Shown here: positions 45,035-54,480 of the stretch, piece by piece
Position numbering within the stretch: position 1 is the stretch's first letter
Layout: the number at the start of each line of letters is the position of its first letter
Source of the DNA: Serpentinicella sp031432315
Lineage (GTDB): Bacteria > Bacillota > Clostridia > Peptostreptococcales > Natronincolaceae
Assembly (NCBI RefSeq): GCF_031432315.1
Contig: NZ_JAVKGO010000007.1
Coordinates: 62,001 to 126,000 of the forward strand
Direction: 5' to 3'
DNA length: 64,000 nucleotides
Translations under genes and position numbers: made by a program
The notes under the pieces: generated by a model
The model's database searches: none
Told to the model about the DNA's origin: nothing
What the model saw: the letters and a program-made list of their open reading frames with translations, nothing else

Positions 45035-45493
45035 GTGGATGATTTAATAGTGAAAACCATTGCGCGAATGGTTATTCCTTTTATCTATCTTTACGGAGTT
45101 TATGTAGTTATACATGGAAGTGTTTCACCAGGGGGAAGTTTTGCTGGAGGAGCAATCATTGGATCGGCAATTGTGTTATATACCTTAGTATTTGGGTTAG
45201 AAAAGGCAAAACGCAAAATCCCTACCAGAATATTCGGTAGAAATATAGAGGGATTATTATGTTTTGTACTAATGGCATTTATCGTGATATTTATGGGATA
45301 CGATGTACAAAAAGTTAGAGAGGCCGGGGCTTATGTAATTGAAGTTGGAGAACGCCTTGAACCTGGACTGCTCTCTTTATCAACTATTGGGGTAGGGGCT
45401 ATGGTTGCAGTAACTTTAATGAGCCTTTTTCACATCTTTATTAAGGAGGATAAATACTGTGGAGATCGTACAAGCAATAATAGACAGAATTAA
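45035..45493 (+). CDS. mrpB: Mrp-type antiporter subunit B
   Basis: The 152-residue protein carries the MnhB domain: IYLYGVYVVIHGSVSPGGSF, GAIIGSAIVL and four hydrophobic segments. It corresponds to MbhF. GTG 45035 follows AAGGTG. The C-terminal end overlaps mrpC by 35 bases. Confidence 0.92.
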   Translation: MDDLIVKTIARMVIPFIYLYGVYVVIHGSVSPGGSFAGGAIIGSAIVLYTLVFGLEKAKRKIPTRIFGRNIEGLLCFVLMAFIVIFMGYDVQKVREAGAYVIEVGERLEPGLLSLSTIGVGAMVAVTLMSLFHIFIKEDKYCGDRTSNNRQN

Positions 45494-45845
45494 TTATATT
45501 GGTGCTGCAATATTATTTGTAATAGGCCTATACACTGTATTAACTCATCCGAATTTAATTAAAAAAGTAATCGGAATTAACATTATGGAGACAGCTGTCT
45601 TTTTACTAATGGTTTCAGTTGGTTATGTCGCAGGGGGTAATGCACCTATATTGGGACTAACAAAAGAACAAACTTCAGAGCTTTATGTAAATCCTTTGCC
45701 AACTGCAATGATTCTAACGGGAATTGTTGTTGCAGTTAGTATTACAGCGTACTCACTTAGTTTAATTGTTAAAATATATGAAGCCTACGGAACAATAGAA
45801 GTAGATGAGATTATGGAGTTAAGGAGTGAAAAGGCCGTTGAATAG
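45459..45845 (+). CDS. mrpC: Mrp-type antiporter subunit C (NuoK-like)
   Basis: The 128-residue protein has three hydrophobic segments typical of MrpC/NuoK (AAILFVIGLYTVLTHPNLIKK, GINIMETAVFLL, PTAMILTGIVVAVSITA). It corresponds to MbhG. GTG 45459 is supported by AAGGAGG ten bases upstream, within the end of mrpB. Its end overlaps the next frame. Confidence 0.93.
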   Translation: MEIVQAIIDRINYIGAAILFVIGLYTVLTHPNLIKKVIGINIMETAVFLLMVSVGYVAGGNAPILGLTKEQTSELYVNPLPTAMILTGIVVAVSITAYSLSLIVKIYEAYGTIEVDEIMELRSEKAVE

Positions 45846-47319
45846 TATGCAATTTCCTTTATATGTGTTACTGCTGTTATTAATGGGATCTGTCATTATA
45901 CCATTAACAACAGAAAAATTTAATATGAAAGCTAAAACAGTTATCTTAGGTACATTAGTACTTTCTTGGGGGATGATGCTTAGTACTTTTATAAATGTAC
46001 TAAGAGAAGGACCGTACTTATATAATATCGGAAACTGGGGTCCTAAAATTGGAATTCAGTTTAATATTGATATATTCTCAACATCTATGTCTTTATTTAT
46101 CCTTTCTTTATCTATACTTGTTATTATTTATTCGCTTAAAGACATCGAGCATGAAATATATTTTAAACAAATTTCTGTTTACTATAGTTTAGTATTATTA
46201 CTTATATTAGGCATGGTAGGAATAACCGTTACGAATGATTTATTTAATACTTATGTATTCATGGAAATACTTGCGATTACATCTTGTGCAATTATTTCGA
46301 TTAAACGTAAAAAAGAAAATTATATGGCATCCTTTAGGTACCTAATACTGAATACTTTAGGATCACTATCCTTCTTGTTTGGTGTTGCATTACTTTATAT
46401 GGTTACTGGTTATTTAAATATGAGCGAGATATATATTAGAATTAACCAGGTATGGGAACTTTATCCGACAAATTTATTGTTAGCTTTAGGTCTGATGTTA
46501 ACAGGTTTAGGGATAAAAGCGGCTGTTTTTCCACTACATGTGTGGCTCCCAGATGCCCATTCAACGGCACCAACACCATCTAGTGCATTGTTATCAGGCC
46601 TAGTTGTAAAAGTATACATTTTTACAGCTATGAAACTGTTATTTAGGGTGATTGGGTTAGAGATTATAGATACGATTAATATACCAAGCTTTATCACTTA
46701 TTTTGCAGTTGTAGGTATGATTATGGGTTCTGTTTTTGCAATTGGACAAAGGGATATCAAGCGGCTTCTTGCTTATTCTAGTGTAGCCCAAATCGGCTAT
46801 ATTTTTTTAGGCGTAGGGCTAGCAACGGAACTAGGTTTATCTGCTGGACTTTTCCATGTAGTAAGTCATGGATTTATGAAATCATTATTATTCTTAAGTG
46901 CAGGAGCAATTATTTATAAAACAGGGAAAAGAGATATACGTACCTTTAAGGGAATCGGTTATCAAATGCCTTTAACGATGATTTTATTCACGGTTGGGGC
47001 ACTAGGAATGATTGGGATACCAGGACTTAATGGATTTATGAGTAAGTGGTATTTAGGCTTTGCAGTTCTAGAAAAAGGCCAACCGATTTATCTAATTGTT
47101 ATTCTATTAAGTAGTTTTTTAAATGCCATATATTACTTACCGATTATCATATCTGCATTTTTAACAGAAGGTGAAGAACGTAATATAATGGTACTAGAAG
47201 ACATACCTAAAACTATGTCTATACCAATGGTCTTAATAGCCTCATTTTGTATTATAACAGGGTTTTTCCCACAAATAGTGATGGATGTAGTTTCAAGAGC
47301 AATACCAACATTTTTATAG
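45826..47319 (+). CDS. mrpD: Mrp-type antiporter subunit D (NuoN/NuoL-like)
   Basis: The 497-residue protein has about 14 hydrophobic segments of the proton_antipo_M family. The conserved transport motif GIKAAVFPLHVWLPDAHS and APTPSSALLSG is intact, including the Lys in the broken helix and the following His, and a Glu in TYVFMEILAI. It corresponds to MbhH and should form a proton or sodium channel. The start is uncertain: GTG 45826 or TTG 45838, both near AAGGAGTGA. Confidence 0.93.
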   Translation: MKRPLNSMQFPLYVLLLLLMGSVIIPLTTEKFNMKAKTVILGTLVLSWGMMLSTFINVLREGPYLYNIGNWGPKIGIQFNIDIFSTSMSLFILSLSILVIIYSLKDIEHEIYFKQISVYYSLVLLLILGMVGITVTNDLFNTYVFMEILAITSCAIISIKRKKENYMASFRYLILNTLGSLSFLFGVALLYMVTGYLNMSEIYIRINQVWELYPTNLLLALGLMLTGLGIKAAVFPLHVWLPDAHSTAPTPSSALLSGLVVKVYIFTAMKLLFRVIGLEIIDTINIPSFITYFAVVGMIMGSVFAIGQRDIKRLLAYSSVAQIGYIFLGVGLATELGLSAGLFHVVSHGFMKSLLFLSAGAIIYKTGKRDIRTFKGIGYQMPLTMILFTVGALGMIGIPGLNGFMSKWYLGFAVLEKGQPIYLIVILLSSFLNAIYYLPIIISAFLTEGEERNIMVLEDIPKTMSIPMVLIASFCIITGFFPQIVMDVVSRAIPTFL

Positions 47320-47356
47320 ATAGATTTTTATAGAATGGAGTAAAGGGAGTATAAAA

Positions 47357-49378
47357 ATGAATATAGTAAAACCCTCTAGAAAAGAGGGGACAAAGAAGAC
47401 TTTTGATTATTTTTCGATAAATTGTGTTTTGATTTTTTTAGTCGCAGCAGTATCTACTTTATTATTTGTTGCATCAACTTTGACAGGATCTGACGGTAAC
47501 GTTATTGGAAGTGGTTCCATTCAAACAACGATTGGATATATATTAAAGTTAAAGCCTTTACCCTTGTTTATCATTATGTTTCCTTTAATAGGTGGTCCCT
47601 TAGAAGCACTGATAGGAAGAAAGTCAGAAAACTTAAGAGATTCAACGGTTGTTGATACGACATTTATAACTTTTATAGCAATATTAGCTATGTACCCACA
47701 AGTATCAAGAGGGACAATGAATTATTTTATACCCGGTGTATTTGGCCACGGGCTTTCATTTAGGGTAGATATGTTAAGTTTTATAATGGCCGCAACTTCA
47801 GGAGTACTATGGTTAATGGTAACAATATATGCCCATGACTATATGGGAATTGAAGAGCATAGAAATCGTTTTTATCTTTGGATGTCTGTTACCTATGGTG
47901 GTGTGTTAGGTACCGTCTTAGCAGGCGATATGTTAACGATGTTTTTATTCTTTGAAATTATGACCTTTAGTTCATATATGTTAGTTGCACATAACCAATC
48001 GAAGGAGTCAATTTTAGCAGGTAATAATTATCTGTATATGGGCATAGCAGGAGGGTTAAGTCTTTTACTTGGAATTATGCTTTTATACGCATATACAGGC
48101 ACGCTAAATTTTGTTCCCCTCGCTTCACAGCTCGCAGAATTAGGATGGCGTAAATATTTAATTACAGGCTTATTTGTACTTGGTTTTGGAGTAAAGGCAG
48201 GCATGTTACCTTTGCATATTTGGTTGCCCAAAGCCCATCCCGTTGCACCAACACCAGCTAGTGCACTTCTCTCTGGAATACTAATTAAAGTCGGGGCCTA
48301 TGGCATGTTAAGAGTCGCAGTAAGCTTTTTTGTACCGGCGGCTAATGAAATAGTAAGTTTTGGAGATTCACTATGGGTAGTTTCTGAAAGGCTTGGAGCT
48401 ATAATTATATGGACTGGTGTTATAACTATGGCGATAGGCGTTTTCATGGCACTACAACAAAGTAATATGAAAAAAATGTTAGCTTATCATAGTATTAGTC
48501 AAATGGGATATATAATTATGGGGATTGGTGTTGCATCTTACTTAGGGTATAACGGAGCAATGGGCTTTTCTGGAAGTATATACCATATTGTAAATCATGC
48601 ACTATTTAAAGCTTTATTATTTATGGTCGTTGGATTGGTATATCTGAGGACAAAAGAACTTGATATGTATAAGCTTGGTGGAATGTGGAAAAAGATGCCC
48701 TTTACTGCCTTTGTGTGTGTAATTGCAATATTGGGGATTACAGGCATGCCGGGATTTAATGGCTTTGCTAGTAAATCTATATTACACCATGCAATTATAG
48801 AGGCATATGAGTATGGTCACCCATCTTTTAAATATGCAGAATTTATTTTTACACTTGTAAGTGCAGGAACAGTATGCTCGTTTATAAAATTATTTAAATA
48901 TGTATTTTGTGGTGCATGTCCTGAAAAGTATAAAAACATCGACGGTGAAAAGGGTATGATGGATTTAGCAATGGGAGGACTGGCATTAATGATTATAGCC
49001 ATTGGGCAGGCTCCTAATTACTTACTAAATCAGTTTATAATCCCTGCAACAGAGGGTTTAACCTTTGATCCAGCTTTTATTAACGAATATTTGGTTTCAA
49101 TGGATTTTTTTAATGCAAAAGATGTGTTAGGTATGTTATGGATTTATCTAATAGGTATTGGTATATTTATTTTAGGAACAAAATTTGATTTGTTCCACTT
49201 ACACTTGCCAAGGTGGTTTAATATTGAAACAGCTTTTTATAAACCAATGGCTAGGGGTGTAATTATGTTTTCAAACAATATTACAAAGCATTATGAAATT
49301 GCAATTATAAAAAGTGATATAATTATATACACATGTGTATTGACTGGTATAATCTTTTTATTAATGAAATTTGTTTAA
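47357..49378 (+). CDS. large antiporter subunit, MrpA/NuoL-like (first of two tandem paralogues)
   Basis: The 673-residue protein has an extra N-terminal region of about 90 residues with two hydrophobic segments. A proton_antipo_M core and a C-terminal lateral-helix region follow. The transport signature GVKAGMLPLHIWLPKAHPVA with APTPASALLSG is intact (Lys280, His294), as is FFEIMTFSSY. Compared with MrpA it lacks the C-terminal domains, which are encoded separately at 44502-45031. It begins 37 bases after mrpD behind AAAGGGAG and ends 47 bases before its paralogue, with which it shares long identical stretches (GMPGFNGFASKS, HHAIIEAYEYGH). Confidence 0.9.
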   Translation: MNIVKPSRKEGTKKTFDYFSINCVLIFLVAAVSTLLFVASTLTGSDGNVIGSGSIQTTIGYILKLKPLPLFIIMFPLIGGPLEALIGRKSENLRDSTVVDTTFITFIAILAMYPQVSRGTMNYFIPGVFGHGLSFRVDMLSFIMAATSGVLWLMVTIYAHDYMGIEEHRNRFYLWMSVTYGGVLGTVLAGDMLTMFLFFEIMTFSSYMLVAHNQSKESILAGNNYLYMGIAGGLSLLLGIMLLYAYTGTLNFVPLASQLAELGWRKYLITGLFVLGFGVKAGMLPLHIWLPKAHPVAPTPASALLSGILIKVGAYGMLRVAVSFFVPAANEIVSFGDSLWVVSERLGAIIIWTGVITMAIGVFMALQQSNMKKMLAYHSISQMGYIIMGIGVASYLGYNGAMGFSGSIYHIVNHALFKALLFMVVGLVYLRTKELDMYKLGGMWKKMPFTAFVCVIAILGITGMPGFNGFASKSILHHAIIEAYEYGHPSFKYAEFIFTLVSAGTVCSFIKLFKYVFCGACPEKYKNIDGEKGMMDLAMGGLALMIIAIGQAPNYLLNQFIIPATEGLTFDPAFINEYLVSMDFFNAKDVLGMLWIYLIGIGIFILGTKFDLFHLHLPRWFNIETAFYKPMARGVIMFSNNITKHYEIAIIKSDIIIYTCVLTGIIFLLMKFV

Positions 49379-49425
49379 TAAAAATAGATATGTTTGAACG
49401 CACCTGAATTTTAAGGAGGCTTATG

Positions 49426-51258
49426 ATGAATTTATCTGAAATAGTTATACGGTTCGGGCTACCCGCATTAATCATAGGATTTATCGTACTAGAAGTATTT
49501 ATTTTACCTTTATTTGGCGAAAAAAGTGTGACAATTAGAAAAGCAGTTGTAAAAGGTTTTATATTTTTAATGACCTTATTTATTGCCCTTACTTTTAGAG
49601 AAGTCAGATCTGAGCCAATTGTATACGAAATAGGAAAAGTATTTGAAACGGGTATGATTTTTAGAATAGATTTATTAAATTATACGCTAATTATTTTAGC
49701 GGGAATTCTTTGGTTGACAATTGGGTTATACGATTTTGAAAAAATAAATTACTTTTTCTATACATTAACTTACATTGCGACTATTGGGACACTGATGGCT
49801 GGAGATTTAATTAGCTTTTTCTTATTCTTCGAAATTATGACTTTTAGTTCCTATGCACTAATGGTTTCACACCGAGGCCACGAACAAGCAGAAGCCGGTT
49901 ATGTATACATTTACATGGGGATTATCGGTGGTCTAAGTATACTGAGCGGAATAATAATGCTTTCCGTTTATACTGGTACTTTCCAATGGACAAACCTTGC
50001 TGTACAATTTAGTGAAATGGGAGCAATAAAGTATTTAATAGCATTTTTCCTAATAGCAGGCTTTGGAATTAAAGCAGGTATGGTACCATTTCATTTTTGG
50101 GTACCAAGAATATATCAAGGAGCGCCGGTTTCTATGGCTGCAATTTCTTCCGGTATGTTAATGAAGGTTGGTGCTTTTGGAATACTTAAAGTGTTTTCAG
50201 TGGTTTTTTATGTAGATGTAACGAATATAGATTTTGTTGATATTATGCTTTGGCAAGTTGGAAGTAATGTAGGTGCAGTTATTATTTGGGTGGGGATTGC
50301 CACCATGCTTGTTGGTGTGTTTATGGCACTTTTACAAGGAAATATGAAACGAATGCTTGCATATCACAGTGTAAGTCAAATGGGTTATATTATTATGGGG
50401 ATCGGTGTAGCAGGTTATCTTGGGTATCAAGGTGCTATGGGATTTGTCGGAAGTGTATTCCATATGGTAAATCATTCTTTCTTTAAAGTCGTTCTGTTTA
50501 TGGTTGCCGGAGTCGTTTACATGCGAACGAAAGAGTCTAATATGTATAATCTAGGTGGACTGTGGCGGAAGATGCCCATAACCGCAATATTATGTTTAAT
50601 AGCTGTACTTGGTATTACAGGTATGCCAGGGTTTAATGGCTTTGCAAGTAAATCAGTTCTTCATCATGCGATAATAGAGGCATATGAATACGGACATTCT
50701 TCCTTTAAATACGCTGAGCTATTTTTCAAATTAGTAAGTGCTGGGACAGTGTGTTCCTTTATCAAGTTCTTTAGCTTTATTTTCTTAGGGGATCTTTCTG
50801 AAAAACACAAAGATGTAAAGGGAGATTTTCATAGGATGTCTATAGCTATGGGGATTTTAGCAACATTTATTGTAATAATCGGTATATTCCCGTCATTCTT
50901 TTTAGAAAACTTATTGGCACCAACTGCGATTGCCTTTCAATATGATTTAAACTTTATTGATAATTATATAATGGGAATGAACTTTTGGAATGCAAAAGAT
51001 CTTATTGCAATGATTGGTGTGTATGCCTTTGGATTTGGAATGTTTATTATTGGATGGAAGTATCATTTGTTCCATGTACATTTACCAAAATGGGCAAGTG
51101 CTGAAAGGTACATTTATACGCCAATAACAACATTTTGCGATAAGTTCTCGGATTACTGTGTAACAAAATATGAAAAAAGAATTATCTTTGGTGATGTATT
51201 AATATACGCAATATTGTTAACCATTATTTTAGGACTACTTATTGTATCTGGATTTTAG
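49426..51258 (+). CDS. large antiporter subunit, MrpA/NuoL-like (second paralogue, altered transport motif)
   Basis: The 610-residue protein is a close tandem paralogue of the preceding one, without its extra N terminus. FFEIMTFSSY and the core Lys (GIKAGMVPFHFWVP) are kept. The next stretch reads RIYQGAPVSMAAISSG where its neighbour has KAHPVAPTPASALLSG, so the family His and the PTP turn are lost. It may have become structural or changed ion use. AAGGAGG lies six bases before ATG 49426; ATG 49423 is the alternative. It is the last gene of the antiporter cluster. Confidence 0.88.
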   Translation: MNLSEIVIRFGLPALIIGFIVLEVFILPLFGEKSVTIRKAVVKGFIFLMTLFIALTFREVRSEPIVYEIGKVFETGMIFRIDLLNYTLIILAGILWLTIGLYDFEKINYFFYTLTYIATIGTLMAGDLISFFLFFEIMTFSSYALMVSHRGHEQAEAGYVYIYMGIIGGLSILSGIIMLSVYTGTFQWTNLAVQFSEMGAIKYLIAFFLIAGFGIKAGMVPFHFWVPRIYQGAPVSMAAISSGMLMKVGAFGILKVFSVVFYVDVTNIDFVDIMLWQVGSNVGAVIIWVGIATMLVGVFMALLQGNMKRMLAYHSVSQMGYIIMGIGVAGYLGYQGAMGFVGSVFHMVNHSFFKVVLFMVAGVVYMRTKESNMYNLGGLWRKMPITAILCLIAVLGITGMPGFNGFASKSVLHHAIIEAYEYGHSSFKYAELFFKLVSAGTVCSFIKFFSFIFLGDLSEKHKDVKGDFHRMSIAMGILATFIVIIGIFPSFFLENLLAPTAIAFQYDLNFIDNYIMGMNFWNAKDLIAMIGVYAFGFGMFIIGWKYHLFHVHLPKWASAERYIYTPITTFCDKFSDYCVTKYEKRIIFGDVLIYAILLTIILGLLIVSGF

Positions 51259-51297
51259 ATTTAGATTATAAATTATATAAAAAGGGTATAAGATATT

Positions 51298-51329
51298 AGG
51301 GCAATTAAATAAATTTATTTAATTGTCCT
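51298..51329 (+). terminator. 16-bp hairpin after the antiporter cluster
   Basis: 51298-51313 pairs with 51314-51329 with one G-U pair and effectively no loop beyond the centre. It lies 40 bases after the last antiporter gene and before nfo. There is no long T run, so termination efficiency is doubtful. Confidence 0.45.
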
Positions 51330-51365
51330 ATTGTAGTTAAAAAACAGTTAGAGAGGAACTTGCAT

Positions 51366-52226
51366 ATGAAATTAGGATCACATGTTTCAATGTCCGGTAA
51401 AGGGCTTTTATCAGCAGCACAAGAAGCTTATGCTTATGATGCAAATACATTTATGATCTATACTGGGGCACCACAAAACACCCGAAGAAAAAAAATAGAA
51501 GATTTATTTATTCAAGAAGGTAAAGATTTTATGAAAGAGAAGGGAATAGCAGACATTATTGTTCATGCACCTTATATTATTAATTTAGCTTCAGCTAAAC
51601 CTGCTACCTTAAAACTTGCCGTTGATTTTCTTCAAACTGAAATTGAGCGGACAGAAGCTATTGGCTCTAACCATATAATTCTTCACCCTGGTTCCCATGT
51701 AGGGTCAGGAGAAGAAGAAGGAATTAGAAAAATTATTAAGGGTTTAAATGAGATCATTTATAAAGACCAAAAAGTAAAAATAACTTTAGAGCTTATGGCT
51801 GGAAAGGGGACTGAAATAAACTATGATTTTAATCATACAGCAAAAATAATAGATGGGATAAAGCACAATGATAAAATTTCTGTTTGCTTTGATACATGTC
51901 ACGTACATGATGCAGGCTATGACATTGTAAATGATTTTGATGGTGTTTTGGAAACCTTTGATAAAACTGTCGGACTGGATTGGATAGAGGTGTACCATAT
52001 TAATGGGTCATTAAATCCAAGAGGAGCAAAAAAGGACCGACATGCAAACATTGGTGCTGACGAGAATAATCCAAAAGGAAAAGACCAAATCGGGTTTGAT
52101 GCGCTGCATAATATCGTTCATCACGAAGCAGTTAAAGGAAAACCATGCATATTAGAAACACCTTGGCTAGATAAAAAGACAAACTTATATAAAGAAGAAA
52201 TAGCCATGCTACGAAAAAAGAAGTGA
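51366..52226 (+). CDS. nfo: endonuclease IV (AP endonuclease)
   Basis: The 286-residue enzyme cuts DNA at abasic sites in base excision repair. Metal ligands of the family are visible: His67 (IVHAPY), His107 (ILHPGS), Glu142 (TLELMAG), Asp176 and His179 (FDTCHVHDAG), and a late Glu in ILETPW. ATG 51366 is chosen because AGAGAGGAA lies nine bases upstream; an in-frame TTG at 51360 is too close to that site. It is monocistronic, with a terminator over its stop codon. Confidence 0.96.
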   Translation: MKLGSHVSMSGKGLLSAAQEAYAYDANTFMIYTGAPQNTRRKKIEDLFIQEGKDFMKEKGIADIIVHAPYIINLASAKPATLKLAVDFLQTEIERTEAIGSNHIILHPGSHVGSGEEEGIRKIIKGLNEIIYKDQKVKITLELMAGKGTEINYDFNHTAKIIDGIKHNDKISVCFDTCHVHDAGYDIVNDFDGVLETFDKTVGLDWIEVYHINGSLNPRGAKKDRHANIGADENNPKGKDQIGFDALHNIVHHEAVKGKPCILETPWLDKKTNLYKEEIAMLRKKK

Positions 52227-52248
52227 TTCTAAAATCACTTCTTTTTTT
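52215..52248 (+). terminator. intrinsic terminator overlapping the nfo stop codon
   Basis: AAAAAAGAAGTGATT and AATCACTTCTTTTTTT form a stem with a short loop and a T run. Confidence 0.9.
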
Positions 52249-52303
52249 GGACGTAAATGCAATACTGGAATGTACATTTAATATTAAATTATTGGTCCTT
52301 AGA

Positions 52304-53248
52304 CTATTGTGCGATTTGGGACTCAAAGGTCTCTTGAACAAGTTTAATGTTTTTAACAACTACTGCAGCTTTTACTTGAACTAACTCAAATTCTTCTTTA
52401 TCTAATTCCTGTTCTAAATCTTTGATAGATAATTCAAGCATGTTTAATACCGCTTCATCTTGTTGTACTAGTTCACTTCTAAAATTATTTACCAGCTCTT
52501 TTTGAGTTTCCAAAAGATTTCTTGCCTCATTGTACGCATCTAGATAGGATAACAAAAGTATCTTTCTATTTAGGGATGCCATTTTATAAACATCACTGGG
52601 AACTTTATCATCGAAGAAATCCATAAAACCAGCTAACTCATAGGTTAAATCATTAATAACTTCTAGGCTTTCAAATTGGGCACGATTTTGAATATACAAG
52701 GTTGCGTCATCTAATAGGGATTCAAAATCTGTAATCGCAGTGTCTGCAAGGTTTATTTCTTGTAATTCATTCTCTAAAATATTCCACTTTTTATGTAGCT
52801 CATTAAACTTCTTAGTTATTTCATACCATATATCATCTATACTTCCAGGTAATACTTCTATATCTGAAGCATGACCCTCTATTTCTTCCTCGAATAAAGA
52901 ATGGATCAAAATGCTATTTTGTAATATGTGCTTTCTATGATTAACATCATCTTCTGCGGATTCTTCTTTTTCATCACTACCTAGGTCTGTATCTGATTCT
53001 TCGGATATTTCTGCTTTTCTTTCTTCTTTTTCCGCGATTGCTACTTCTAAACCAGGAACAGCATCAAGGTCAAAACAGAGTTGTTTTAAAATTTCATCCA
53101 TTTCTTCTAAAACCTTTGGTGTCTCGGGAGGATTATTGTTATTATCATTTTCAGGATTATTTTCAGAATTACCATTGCAACCAATTAGAGATAGAATCAA
53201 CATAGATATAATAACTATAAGTATTTTATTTATATAATTTTTTTTCAT
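52304..53248 (-). CDS. predicted lipoprotein of unknown function, helical
   Basis: The 314-residue product has a signal peptide with a lipobox (SLIGC, Cys24), an Asn/Pro-rich linker, an acidic low-complexity stretch (about 75-100) and a long helical domain, rich in Leu, Glu and Lys, that could form a coiled-coil or helical bundle. I recognise no family. It should be anchored outside the membrane. GAGGTG lies nine bases before the ATG at 53248 on the minus strand; the GTG inside that box (53260) is rejected as start. It diverges from the coiled-coil gene at 53455. Confidence 0.75.
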   Translation of the reverse strand: MKKNYINKILIVIISMLILSLIGCNGNSENNPENDNNNNPPETPKVLEEMDEILKQLCFDLDAVPGLEVAIAEKEERKAEISEESDTDLGSDEKEESAEDDVNHRKHILQNSILIHSLFEEEIEGHASDIEVLPGSIDDIWYEITKKFNELHKKWNILENELQEINLADTAITDFESLLDDATLYIQNRAQFESLEVINDLTYELAGFMDFFDDKVPSDVYKMASLNRKILLLSYLDAYNEARNLLETQKELVNNFRSELVQQDEAVLNMLELSIKDLEQELDKEEFELVQVKAAVVVKNIKLVQETFESQIAQ

Positions 53249-53454
53249 CAAAATAATCACCTCAAACTTATATTCTCCAAATTAGTAAAAAAAGATTACA
53301 AAAGATATAAATAATTTAGGAATTTAATAGAGCAGAATAAATTAATGATCTTATTTATTACTTTAATAAATTTGTGACTTTTGTATTAGAAGGATAACAT
53401 CAGAAAATATCGAATTATATAATAATTAGATTTATTATGGGAGAGGGTAATAAA

Positions 53455-54057
53455 ATGATATTCAAAAAAAATGTAGATATTGATATAGCAGCGATGAAAA
53501 AAAATAAGGTACCAATACTTATACAAGATAAAAGATGGAAGTACATTTACGCCAATTGTAAAAATCGTGCAATGGATGGACTATATGAAGAACTTAATCG
53601 TCTAGTTAAGGATAAAAAGCATTATCAAAAAAAACTGAAAGATAATCGAAGCAAAAAGAGAAACTTGATGAATAAGGTCATTAATTTATCTGATTTAGTG
53701 AATACCAAAGGGGAGGAAAAGTACATAACAGAGATTGAAAAATGTAAAAATGAGATTACACTGTTAAACGATGAAACAGCGTTGATATCAGAAAATTTAC
53801 TCGACTATGATGAGAAGATAGAAAAGGTGAATTTAGAGCTATTAAAAGAAACAATTAAAATTTCTTACAGTAATTTATCTACAAACCAAAGTCGGTTGTC
53901 TCAAGTAAATGGTGAAATAGAAAAATTAAGAAATAAAGTCAACTTACTAAGAGAAGAAAAAGAAGAAATTGAAAATAAAGTTGATGCGTTATATGGTTTT
54001 TTACACACACTTATGGGACCGGAAGAAATGGAGAAACTTGATAATAGCTTGTTGTAA
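53455..54057 (+). CDS. coiled-coil protein of unknown function
   Basis: The 200-residue soluble protein has a basic N-terminal part (KKNKVPILIQDKRWKYIY) and then a long heptad-like helix region (about 50-185) rich in Lys, Glu, Asn and Leu, ending in MGPEEMEKLDNSLL. No family is recognised. ATG 53455 follows GAGAGGG; the ATG at 53437 has no ribosome binding site. It lies 28 bases before acpS and may be its operon partner. Confidence 0.7.
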   Translation: MIFKKNVDIDIAAMKKNKVPILIQDKRWKYIYANCKNRAMDGLYEELNRLVKDKKHYQKKLKDNRSKKRNLMNKVINLSDLVNTKGEEKYITEIEKCKNEITLLNDETALISENLLDYDEKIEKVNLELLKETIKISYSNLSTNQSRLSQVNGEIEKLRNKVNLLREEKEEIENKVDALYGFLHTLMGPEEMEKLDNSLL

Positions 54058-54085
54058 TATTATAAGAAGAAAAGTAGGGAAGTTT

Positions 54086-54460
54086 ATGATTAGAGATATA
54101 GGAATTGATATTATAGAGATATCACGAATTAAAAAAGCAATAGAAAAGAACTCAAGGTTTATTAAAAGAGTCTTTACCTCTGCAGAAATTGAGTATTTTG
54201 TATCTAAAAACAATGCACCAAATACGATTGCTGGTTATTTTGCTGCTAAGGAAGCTGTTGCTAAAGCATTAGGTCAGGGATTTAGTAATATTAAATGGAA
54301 GGACATTGAAATATTGAAAGACCAAAGAGGTAAACCCCTTATAAAATTGTATAATAATGCACAAAAAATTGCATATAGTAAAAATATAAGTCATATATTA
54401 GTTAGTATTTCTCATAGTAAAGATAATGCGATCGCTCAAGCAGTTGCAGTTTTTGAGTAG
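54086..54460 (+). CDS. acpS: holo-[acyl-carrier-protein] synthase (AcpS)
   Basis: The 124-residue enzyme attaches 4'-phosphopantetheine from CoA to acyl carrier protein. The magnesium-binding residues are visible as Asp8 (GIDIIEI) and Glu56 (AAKEAVAKALG). A longer reading back to 53969 overlaps the upstream gene in another frame and is not believed; GTAGGGAAG precedes ATG 54086. It begins the block acpS-gerS-alr-mazE-mazF, whose order matches the Bacillus subtilis acpS-ydcC-alr-ndoAI-ndoA region. Confidence 0.96.
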   Translation: MIRDIGIDIIEISRIKKAIEKNSRFIKRVFTSAEIEYFVSKNNAPNTIAGYFAAKEAVAKALGQGFSNIKWKDIEILKDQRGKPLIKLYNNAQKIAYSKNISHILVSISHSKDNAIAQAVAVFE

Positions 54461-54480
54461 AGCATTGTTAGGAGGGAACA

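Noticed and set aside
53969..54085. N-terminal extension of AcpS by 39 residues
   Set aside because: It overlaps the end of the coiled-coil gene; AcpS begins at MIRDIGIDI, which has its own ribosome binding site.
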